DNA of 64,000 nucleotides from Chrysaora quinquecirrha (lineage: Eukaryota > Cnidaria > Scyphozoa > Semaeostomeae > Pelagiidae). Location of the stretch: NCBI GenBank assembly GCA_014526335.1, contig JACTAT010000160.1, positions 161,860 to 225,859 on the forward strand. Direction: 5' to 3'. The first letter of the stretch is position 1; each line of letters starts with the position of its first letter. A model generated the notes under the pieces. That model had not been told where the DNA came from, made no database searches, and worked only from the letters and a program-made list of their open reading frames with translations. Of the stretch, positions 10,401 through 22,400 are shown piece after piece. Both the position numbers and the translations under genes were made by a program.

Positions 10401-13400
10401 TACTAGTCATAACTCTTAGGGAATTACATCTTTTACTAGCCATAGCTCTAAGGAAATTACCTTTCATCACAAAATACAGTCTAGAGATTTGAAGGGTAAA
10501 GCAAGGCACTTTAAAAAATCACCAGCTAGCTACTACACAGCATTGACGTGTGGTGAGCTGACATAAGTGAAACAGCCTTAGGCAGCGTTTACACGGGATC
10601 GGTTCCATTTGGAACCGTTCCCAAATGGGTACGGATAGGCGTTGCGTTTCAACGAGAACTGTTGGAACCGTTCCAAATGGAACTGCTAGCCGTACCCAAA
10701 TGGGATCGCCTAGAAAACATCTCCACACGCAACGACCGCCAGATAGTGGTCGCTTAGGAGAGGTAAAGCAGCCAATTTTTCTTCTACTTCAGGAATAATG
10801 AAGGCAAAGAGAGAAAAGGAATCTGCGACAATAAATGTTGAAAATATCTGCAGAAACTCTGGAAAAAATATGCAAGTAACTCACATGACAGAGAGAAAAC
10901 TACTTGATTTAGTGCGTACTTGTGCAGATAAGCTGAGACTCTCACTTTTTCTCCAATTAAAAGTGAATTTGAAGCAAAATTTGTTGCACTACCTCTCCTG
11001 AAGCGAAAGCAATACAGGTCGTTTCACGCGGAGAGGATCTGTCCTCCATCTTCCAAAAAGTGTCGCGCTATCCCAGACCTCTTAGAAAAGGTCGGTTCGG
11101 TAGGTTGGCTTTTTATTTTGTTGGAGATAAGGCTGCCATAATGAGGGTTTTAGATGTACTATGGAGAGGCTGTGATATCCTAGACTAAGGTTTCTCGAGA
11201 ACAGGAAAACACTCCGTTAACATTTCGATATTATTCTCAGCTACAACTAAATAGAAAAGAGTAAATAACGAGACACTAAATATTCCCTAAAAATCATCAA
11301 GAATGACGATCAAAGCAGCTATGGTGGAACATTCAGGAAAGTGAAAAAGATTTCCTGGTCCCCAAGCAAGCTTGTTTTTGTTAATGCATAAATGGCAAAT
11401 AGTGAATATGCTTCATTACCTTCACTGTTGATAAAACTTTCTCTAAAGTTGCAATGAAATTTTGCACAAATGGATCATCAACTTCATAGAGTGAGAAGAC
11501 ATCCTAAAGACAAAAATATACTATCAATACTTTCAATCAATCATGTTTCTCTTATTCTCTTATTTCGTATTCTCCATTATAGCGAATCTTTACGAACTGT
11601 TTGCGCTATCGCAAATGGCCCACGGAGAAACCAATGTCCATTTGTTCGCCTGATCGCTGGCGAAGAGGAAATCTATTTCCCTAGAGCCTTCCAGAAACAC
11701 AACAACATGGGACAAAACAACATTTTGCAAGGCTTCCAGCTTTTAAGGGAGAACAAATTTCCGATCGCTGAAAAGTTCCGTTGAAATGACTAGAAGGAAC
11801 ATATCAATAATATACGCTCAAAAGTATCGCGTGCAGTAGGCTTTCTGAAATTTTCCAAAACGTTTTTTACCGAGAGACACACCATGCAAGATGTATCGAG
11901 GCATTGTAGAGCTTAACTTACTGTTCTTCGGTTTGGGGGAACTGTGGGGTGAACAACGTGCGAACCTTCCAAATGTTACAGAATCGAGCGGCTAGAATTG
12001 TTACAAACAGCAAATTTGACACTCCAGCCACACCCTTAGTACAAAGTCTAGAGGGGCTAACTTTAAACGAAATCATAACCACAGAAACTGCTTCAATTAT
12101 GTACAGATCGTTACACAGCCCTGCACCTGAATATCTAGCTTTCAAAAGAAGACTTAATAATATTTTTTAACAAAGTGTATTATGTATCTATATTTGTATA
12201 TTGAATTTTGTATATTTCAAATTTATGTAACTAAAAAAAGGTAGCACGGTCCCGTGAAAAGCAATCCGTTAGGACTGATGGGGCTACCGTGGATAAAGAA
12301 ATTTAGATTAGATTAGGTCAGATTAGAAGTACCGGGCGAACAGAAGGGAAAAGCCTTGAACTGCTACAACATGAAATGCGCATGCTTGATATTTGCCGAT
12401 CGCTGGCGATTGCCAGGATTCTCTTCAATGAAGACTTGTCTTTAAGCCGCGGCTACACGTGCCACCTTGGAACTTTTCGCTTGAAATGGCGACAGAACAT
12501 GTTCAAAAATTGTCGCGGCAACCGGAAAAACTAAGAGTCGCACGTGTAGCCAGGGATATATTTTCGAACAGAATGTTCTGCGAGTTTGGAAAATATGGTC
12601 ACAGAACATGGCTTTGGTTGAACTTTTCGCGGCAAGTTTTTGCTTGTCATCAATATATGTCACAGTGTGTAGCCAGTTTATTTGAATTGGCAACGCAATA
12701 AATTGCATTATTGCCTTTTCCTGGAAACTTTCTGGGACCCATTCTTCTTATCACGAAAGTTGATTGTTACAGAACTTCTGCCGCAGCATTTTGTTGCAGC
12801 GTGTAGCCACCTAAGGATTTCTCAGACAAGGACATTTTCAGCTTTCGCGTCCCATCGCCAGTACCGGTGAAAAGTCGCGCGTGTAGCTGTGGCTTAAAGC
12901 CTGCATCAAATTGCTTTTTCAAAATGTCTGTCACGTTATTATTGCTGATTACCATAGAATCTGTCTTATTTAAGGGACCGTCTCCAATTATTCGTTTCAT
13001 CTTGGTACGAATTGGTACGATTTGATTCGTTTAATTTGCGTTCCGTGAAACGATTTAATTCGTTTCCTGCAAAAAATTGAAACGAATTTGGTACGAATTT
13101 GGTACGAATTGAAACGAATTTCGTACGAATTTGGTACGAATTTTGAGTGAATTGGTACGAATTAATTCGTACCATCCCTGTAAAAATTCGTACCAAATTC
13201 GTATAATTTTACGAATTTTCGAAACGAATTTGCAACTAATATTAAGAGACGGCCCCTAACAAAACGAGTGTAATAGATTAGTTTTACAGAAAGGGGGGGG
13301 GGGATATTTTAAGTCTGAACCTCAAAAGGAGGGCTGAGCAGAGTAAGACGCTTATAAAGCTTCAATGGTAATGATACTCGTATCCTACCTCTGATAATGT

Positions 13401-16400
13401 ATGGCTGATACCAGAGAAACCATCGATTAATGTATTTAGTTTTGGAAGCACACCATTCGTACTCAGTTGAGAGATTCCTTGCTGCAAAATACAACAAAAT
13501 AGATAATCAAACTGTGACGTCATGAAAAGTCTATTTTGGAATTTTTCAATAGGATCTTCATTTTAAGAGCATAAAGACCATATGACCAAGTTAAAAGAAA
13601 ACTCTGGTGGATAAGTGGATAAGTGGATAAGTGGATAAGGGGATAAGTGGATAAGTGGATAAGGGGATAAGTGGATAAGTGGATAAGTGGATAAGTGGAC
13701 AAGGAGATAAGAGGATAAGTGGATAAGTTGATAAGTGGATAAGTGGATAAGTGGATAAGGGGATAAGTGGATAAGGGGATAAGTGGATAAGTGGATAAGA
13801 GGATAAGTGGATAAGGCGATAAGGGGATAAGTGGATAAGTGGATAAGGGGATAAGTGGATAAGTGGATAAGGGGATAAGTGGATAAGGGGATAAGTGGAT
13901 AAGTGGATAAGGGGAGAAGGGGATAAGTGGATAAGTGGATAAGGGGATAAGTGGATAAGTGGATAAGGGGATAAGTGGATAAGGGGATAAGTGGATAAGT
14001 GGATAAGTGGATAAGGAGATAAGGAAATAAGTGGATAAGTGGATAAGGGGACAAGTGGATAAGGGGAAAAGGGGATAAGTGGATAAGGGGATAAGTGGAT
14101 AAGGGGATAAGTGGATAAGGGGATAAGTGGATAAGGGGATAAGGGGATAAGTGGATAAGTGGATAAGTGGATAAGGGGATAAGTGGATAAGTGGATAAGG
14201 GGATAAGTGGATAAGTGGATAAATGGATAAGTGGATAAGTGGATAAGTGGATAAGGGGATAAGTGGATAAGTGGATAAGTGGATAAGTGGATAAATGGAT
14301 AAGTGGATAAGGGGATAAGTGGATAAGTGGATAAGTGGATAAGGAGATAAGTGGATAAGTGGATAAGTGGATAAGTGGATAAGTGGATAAGTGGATAAGT
14401 CTATAAGGGGATAAGTGGATAAGTGGATAAGTGGATAAGTGGATAAGGGGATAAGTGGATAAGTGGAAAAGTGGATAAGTGGATAAGTGGATAAGGGGAT
14501 AAGTGGATAAGTTGATAAGTGGATAAGTGGATAAGGGGATAAGTGGATAAGGGGATAAGTGGATAAGTGGATAAGTGGATAAGAGGATAAGTGGATAAGT
14601 GGATAAGTGGATAAGGGGATAAGTGGATAAGGGGATAAGGAGATAAGTGGATAAGTGGATAAGGGGATAAGTGGATAAGTGGAAAAGTGGATAAGTGGAT
14701 AAGTGGATAAGGGGATAAGTGGATAAGTTGATAAGTGGATAAGTGGATAAGTGGATAAGGGGATAAGTGGATAAGGGGATAAGTGGATAAGTGGATAAGT
14801 GGATAAGAGGATAAGTGGATAAGTGGATAAGGGGATAAGTGGATAAGGGGATAAGGAGATAAGTGGATAAGTGGATAAGGGGATAAGTGGATAAGTGGAT
14901 AAGGGGATAAGTGGATAAGTGGATATAAGTGGATAAGGGAATAAGTGGATAAGTGGATAAGTGGATAAGTGGATAAGGGGATAAGTGGATAAGTGGATAA
15001 GTGGATAAGTGGATAAGTGAATAAAAGGATAAGTGGATAAGTGGATAAGTGGATAAGTGGATAAAGGATAAGTGGATAAGTGGATAAGGGGATAAGTGGA
15101 TAAGTGGATAAGTGGATAAGGGGATAAGTGGATAAGGGGATAAGTGGATAAGTGGATAAGGGGATAAGTGGATAAGGGGATAAGTGGATAAGTGGATAAG
15201 TGGATAAGTGGATAAGTGGATAAGTGGATAAGAGGATAAGTGGATAAGTGAATAAAAGGATAAGTGGATAAGTGGATAAGTGGATAAGTGGATAAAGGAT
15301 AAGTGGATAAGTGGATAAGGGGATAAGTGGATAAGTGGATAAGGGAATAAGTGGATAAGGGGATAAGTGGATAAGTGGATAAGGGGATAAGGGGATAAGT
15401 GGATAAGTGGATAAGTGGATAAGTGGATAAGGGGATAAGTGGATAAGTGGATAAGGGGATAAGGAGATAAGTGGATAAGTGGATAAGGGGATAAGTGGAT
15501 AAGTGGATAAGTGGATAAGAGGATAAGTGGATAAGGGGATAAGTGGATAAGTGGATAAGTGGATAAGTGGATAAGTGGATAAGGGGATAAGTGGATAAGT
15601 GGATAAGTGGATAAGTGGATAAGGGGATAAGGGGATAAGTGGATAAGTGGATAAGTGGATAAGTGGATAAGTGGATATGTGGATAAATGGATAAGTGGAT
15701 AAGGGGATAAGTGGATAAGTGGATAAGTGGATAAGTGGATAAGGGGATAAGTGGATAAGTGGATAAGTGGATAAGGGGATAAGGGGATAAGTGGATAAGT
15801 GGATAAGTGGATAAGTGGATAAGGGGATAAGTGGATAAGTGGATAAGTGGATAAGTGGATAAGGGGATAAGGGGATAAGTGGATAAGTGGATAAGTGGAT
15901 AAGTGGATAAGGGGATAAGTGGATAAGTGGATAAGTGGATAAGTGGATAAGGGGATAAGTGGATAAGTGGATAAGTGGATAAGTGGATAAGTGGATAAGG
16001 GGATAAGTGGATAAGTGGATAAGTGGAGAAGTGGATAAGTGGATAAGTGGATAAGTGGATAAGTGGATAAGTGGATAAGTGGATAAGGGGATAAGGGGAT
16101 AAGTGGATAAGTGGATAAGGGGATAAGTGGATAAGTGGATAAGTGGATAAGGGGATAAGTGGATAAGAGGATAAGTGGATAAGTGGATAAGGGGATAAGT
16201 GGATAAGTGGATAAGTGGATAAGTGGATAAGTGGATAAGTGGATAAGTGGATAAGTGGATAAGTGGATAAGTGGATAAGTGGATAAGTGGATAAGTGGAT
16301 AAGTGGATAAGTGGATAAGTGGATAAGTGGATAAGTGGATAAGTGGATAAGTGGATAAGTGGATAAGTGGATAAGTGGATAAGTGGATAAGTGGATAAGT

Positions 16401-19400
16401 GGATAAGTGGATAAGTGGATAAGTGGATAAGTGGATAAGTGGATAAGTGGATAAGTGGATAAGTGGATAAGTGGATAAGTGGATAAGTGGATAAGTGGAT
16501 AAGTGGATAAGTGGATAAGTGGATAAGTGGATAAGTGGATAAGTGGATAAGTGGATAAGTGGATAAGTGGATAAGTGGATAAGTGGATAAGGGGATAAGT
16601 GGATAAGTGGATAAGTGGATAAGTGGATAAGTGGATAAGGGATAAGTGGATAAGTGGATAAGTGGATAAGTGGATAAGTGGATAAGTGGATAAGTGGATA
16701 AGTGGATAAGTGGATAAGTGGATAAGGGATAAGGATAAGTGGATAAGTGGATAAGTGGATAAGTGGATAAGTGGATAAGTGGATAAGGGGATAAGTGGAT
16801 AAGTGGATAAGTGGATAAGTGGATAAGGGGATAAGTGGATAAGTGGATAAGGGGATAAGTGGATAAGTGGATAAGTGGATAAGTGGATAAGTGGATAAGT
16901 GGATAAGTGGATAAGGGGATAAGTGGATAAGTGGATAAGGGATAAGTGGATAAGTGGATAAGTGGATAAGTGGATAAGTGGATAAGTAAGGATAAGTGGA
17001 TAAGTGGATAAGGGGATAAGTGGATAAGTGGATAAGTGGATAAGTGGATAAGGGGATAAGTGGATAAGTGGATAAGTGGATAAGTGGATAAGTGGATAAG
17101 TGGATAAGTGGATAAGTGGATAAGTGGATAAGTGGATAAGTGGATAAGTGGATAAGTGGATAAGTGGATAAGTGGATAAGTGGATAAGTGGATAAGTGGA
17201 TAAGGGGATAAGTGGATAAGTGGATAAGTGGATAAGTGGTGGATAAGTGGATAAGGGGATAAGGGGATAAGTGGATAAGTGGATAAGTGGATAAGTGGAT
17301 AAGTGGATAAGTGGATAAGTGGATAAGTGGATAAGTGGATAAGTGGATAAGTGGATAAGTGGATAAGGGGATAAGTGGATAAGTGGATAAGGGGATAAGT
17401 GGATAAGTGGATAAGTGGATAAGTGGATAAGTGGATAAGTGGATAAGTGGATAAGTGGATAAGTGGATAAGTGGATAAGTGGATAAGTGGATAAGTGGAT
17501 AAGTGGATAAGTGGATAAGTGGATAAGTGGATAAGGGGATAAGTGGATAAGTGGATAAGTGGATAAGTGGATAAGTGGATAAGGGGATAAGTGGATAAGT
17601 GGATAAGTGGATAAGTGGATAAGTGGATAAGGGGATAAGTGGATAAGTGGATAAGTGGATAAGTGGATAAGTGGATAAGGGGATAAGTGGATAAGTGGAT
17701 AAGTGGATAAGTGGATAAGTGGATAAGTGGATAAGTGGATAAGTGGATAAGGGGATAAGTGGATAAGTGGATAAGTGGATAAGTGGATAAGTGGATAAGT
17801 GGATAAGTGGATAAATGGATAAGTGGATAAGTGGATAAGTGGATAAGTGGATAAGTGGATAAGTGGATAAGTGGATAAGGGATAAGTGGATAAGTGGATA
17901 AGGGGATAAGTGGATAAGTGGATAAGTGGATAAGTGGATAAGTGGATAAGGGGATAAGTGGATAAGTGGATAAGTGGATAAGTGGATAAGGGGATAAGTG
18001 GATAAGTGGATAAGTGGATAAGTGGATAAGTGGATAAGGGGATAAGTGGATAAGTGGATAAGTGGATAAGGGGATAAGGAGATAAGTGGATAAGTGGATA
18101 AGTGGATAAGTGGATAAGTGGATAAGTGGATAAGTGGATAAGTGGATAAGTGGATAAGTGGATAAGTAAGGATAAGGGATAAGTGGATAAGTGGATAAGT
18201 GGATAAGTGGATAAGTGGATAAGTGGATAAGTGGATAAGTGGATAAGTGGATAAGTGGATAAGTGGATAAGTGGATAAGTGGATAAGTGGATAAGGGATA
18301 AGTGGATAAGTGGATAAGTGGATAAGTGGATAAGTGGATAAGTGGATAAGTGGATAAGTGGATAAGGGGATAAGGGGATAAGTGGATAAGTGGATAAGTG
18401 GATAAGTGGATAAGTGGATAAGTGGATAAGTGGATAAGTGGATAAGTGGATAAGTGGATAAGTGGATAAGTGGATAAGTGGATAAGTGGATAAGTGGATA
18501 AGTGGATAAGGGGATAAGTGGATAAGTGGATAAGTGGATAAGAGGATAAGTGGATAAGTGGATAAGTGGATAAGGGGATAAGTGGATAAGTGGATAAGTG
18601 GATAAGGGGATAAGTGGATAAGTGGATAAGTGGATAAGTGGATAAGGGGATAAGTGGATAAGTGGATAAGTGGATAAGTGGATAAGGGGATAAGTGGATA
18701 AGTGGATAAGTGGATAAGGGGATAAGTGGATAAGTGGATAAGTGGATAAGTGGATAAGTGGATAAGGGGATAAGTGGATAAGGGGATAAGTGGATAAGTG
18801 GATAAGTGGATAAGTGGATAAGTGGATAAGTGGATAAGTGGATAAGTGGATAAGTGGATAAGGGGATAAGTGGATAAGTGGATAAGTGGATAAGTGGATA
18901 AGGGGATAAGTGGATAAGTGGATAAGTGGATAAGTGGATAAGTGGATAAGTGGATAAGTGGATAAGTGGATAAGTGGATAAGTGGATAAGTGGATAAGTG
19001 GATAAGTGGATAAGTGGATAAGTGGATAAGTGGATAAGTGGATAAGTGGATAAGTGGATAAGGGGATAAGTGGATAAGTGGATAAGGGGATAAGTGGATA
19101 AGTGGATAAGGGGATAAGTGGATAAGTGGATAAGTGGATAAGTGGATAAGTGGATAAGGGGATAAGTGGATAAGTGGATAAGTGGATAAGTGGATAAGTG
19201 GATAAGTGGATAAGTGGATAAGTGGATAAGGGATAAGTGGATAAGTGGATAAGGGGATAAGTGGATAAGTGGATAAGTGGATAAGGGATAAGTGGATAAG
19301 TGGATAAGTGGATAAGTGGATAAGTGGATAAGTGGATAAGTGGATAAGGGGATAAGTGGATAAGTGGATAAGTGGATAAGTGGATAAGTGGATAAGTGGA

Positions 19401-22400
19401 TAAGTGGATAAGTGGATAAGTGGATAAGTGGATAAGTGGATAAGTGGATAAGTGGATAAGGGGATAAGTGGATAAGTGGATAAGTGGATAAGTGGATAAG
19501 TGGATAAGTGGATAAGTGGATAAGGGGATAAGTGGATAAGTGGATAAGTGGATAAGGGGATAAGTGGATAAGTGGATAAGGGGATAAGTGGATAAGTGGA
19601 TAAGTGGATAAGTGGATAAGTGGATAAGTGGATAAGTGGATAAGGGGATAAGTGGATAAGTGGATAAGTGGATAAGGATAAGTGGATAAGTGGATAAGGG
19701 GATAAGTGGATAAGTGGATAAGTAAGGATAAGGGGATAAGGGATATGGATAAGTGGATAAGGGATAAGTGGATAAGGGATAAGGATAAGTGGATAAGGGG
19801 ATAAGTGGATAAGTGGATAAGTGGATAAGGGGATAAGTGGATAAGTGGATAAGTGGATAAGGGATAAGTGGATAAGTGGATAAGTAAGGATAAGTGGATA
19901 AGTGGATAAGTGGATAAGTGGATAAGTGGATAAGTGGATAAGTGGATAAGTGGATAAGTGGATAAGTGGATAAGTGGATAAGTGGATAAGTGGATAAGGG
20001 ATAAGGGGATAAGTGGATAAGTGGATAAGGATAAGGGATAAGTGGATAAGTGGATAAGTGGATAAGTGGATAAGTGGATAAGTGGATAAGTGGATAAGTG
20101 GATAAGTGGATAAGGGGATAAGGGGATAAGTGGATAAGTGGATAAGTGGATAAGTGGATAAGTGGATAAGTAAGGGATAAGTGGATAAGTGGATAAGTGG
20201 ATAAGTGGATAAGTGGATAAGTGGATAAGTGGATAAGTGGATAAGTGGATAAGTGGATAAGTGGATAAGTGGATAAGTGGATAAGTGGATAAGTGGATAA
20301 GGGGATAAGTGGATAAGTGGATAAGGGGATAAGTGGATAAGTGGATAAGGGGATAAGGGGATAAGTGGATAAGTGGATAAGGGGATAAGTGGATAAGTGG
20401 ATAAGTGGATAAGTGGATAAGTGGATAAGTGGATAAGGGGATAAGTGGATAAGTGGATAAGTGGATAAGTGGATAAGTGGATAAGTGGATAAGTGGATAA
20501 GTGGATAAGGGGATAAGTGGATAAGTGGATAAGTGGATAAGTGGATAAGAGGATAAGTGGATAAGGGGATAAGTGGATAAGTGGATAAGGGGATAAGTGG
20601 ATAAGTGGATAAGGGATAAGGGGATAAGTGGATAAGTGGATAAGTGGATAAGTGGATAAGTGGATAAGTGGATAAGGGGATAAGTGGATAAGTGGATAAG
20701 TGGATAAGGGGATAAGTGGATAAGTGGATAAGTGGATAAGTGGATAAGTGGATAAGTGGATAAGTGGATAAGGGGATAAGTGGATAAGATAAGTGGATAA
20801 GTGGATAAGTGGATAAGGGGATAAGTGGATAAGTGGATAAGTGGATAAGGGATAAGTGGATAAGTGGATAAGTGGATAAGGGGATATAGTGGATAATAAG
20901 TGGATAAGTGGATAAGGGATAAGGGATAAGTGGATAAGTGGATAAGTGGATAAGGGATAAGTGGATAAGTGGATAAGGGATAAGTGGATAAGGGATAAGT
21001 GGATAAGTGGATAAGGGGATAAGTGGATAAGTGGAAGGGGATAAGTGGATAAGGGGATAAGTGGATAAGTGGATAAGGGGATAACTGGATAAGTGGATAA
21101 GTGGATAAGGGGATAAGTGGATAAGTGGATAAGGGGATAAGTGGATAAGGGGATAAGTGGATAAGGGGATAAGTGGATAAGTGGATAAGTGGATAAGTGG
21201 ATAAGTGGATAAGTGGATAAGGGGATAAGTGGATAAGGGGATAAGGGGATAAGGGGATAAGTGGATAAGGGGATAAGTGGATAAGTGGATAAGGGGATAA
21301 GGGGATAAGTGGATAAGTGGATAAGGGGATAAGTGGATAAGTGGATAAGTGGATAAGGGGATAAGTGGATAAGTGGATAAGGGGATAAGTGGATAAGTGG
21401 ATAAGGGGATAAGGGGATAAGTGGATAAGTGGATAAGGGGATAAGGGGATAAGTGGATAAGTGGATAAGGGGATAGGTGGATAAGTGGATAAGTGGATAA
21501 GGGGATAAGTGGATAAGTGGATAAGGGGATAAGTGGATAAGTGGATAAGGGGATAAGGGGATAAGTGAATAAGGGCATAAGTGGATAAGTGGATATGTGG
21601 ATAAGGGGATAAGGGGATAAGTGGATAAGTGGATAAGTGGATAAGTGGATAAGGGGATAAGTGGATAAGTGGATAAGGGGATAAGGGGATAAGTGGATAA
21701 GTGGATAAGGGGATAAGGGGATAAGTGGATAAGGGGATAAGTGGATAAGTGGATAAGGGGATAAGTGGATAAGTGGATAAGTGGATAAGGAGATAAGTGG
21801 ATAAGTGGATAAGGGGATAAGTGGATAAGTGGATAAGGGGATAAGTGGATAAGTGGATAAGGGGATAAGTGGATAAGGGGATAAGTGGATAAGGGGATAA
21901 GGGGATAAGTGGATAAGGGGATAAGGGGATAAGTGGATAAGTGGATAAGTGGATAAGGGGATAAGTGGATAAGTGGATAAGTGGATAAGTGGATAAGGGG
22001 ATAAGTGGATAAGTGGATAAGGGGATAAGTGGATAAGTGGATAAGTGGATAAGGGGATAAGTGGATAAGTGGATAAGTGGATAAAGGGATAAGTGGATAA
22101 GTGGATAAGGGGATAAGTGGATAAGTGGATAAGTGGATAAGTGGATAAGGGGATAAGTGGATAAGTGGATATTCCCTATTCCGGGGATTCTAAGTATTGT
22201 TACACAATTAACCTTGCAAAATTTATTGTGCTTTAAATCTTAATTAACTGTATATTTCATTTCATTTCTTACCTGTAAAAGATCTCTTAGGGCTTGAGTG
22301 CATGATGTCATATCGGAAAGACAACTCTGAAAAAATTAATGCAATGAAATTGATAGCAAATATTAAGAAGAAAAGAATTAGATAAAAAGCTCCCTTCAAA

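Noticed and set aside
13563..21578. Very long open frame (over 2,600 codons) on the minus strand
   Set aside because: It is a by-product of the octamer satellite. TTATCCAC repeats contain no stop in any frame on that strand, so the openness carries no evidence of coding.
13607..22171. Resemblance of the octamer to bacterial DnaA boxes (TTATCCAC) suggesting an origin
   Set aside because: The window is plainly animal nuclear DNA with spliced genes; the match is coincidental to the repeat unit.
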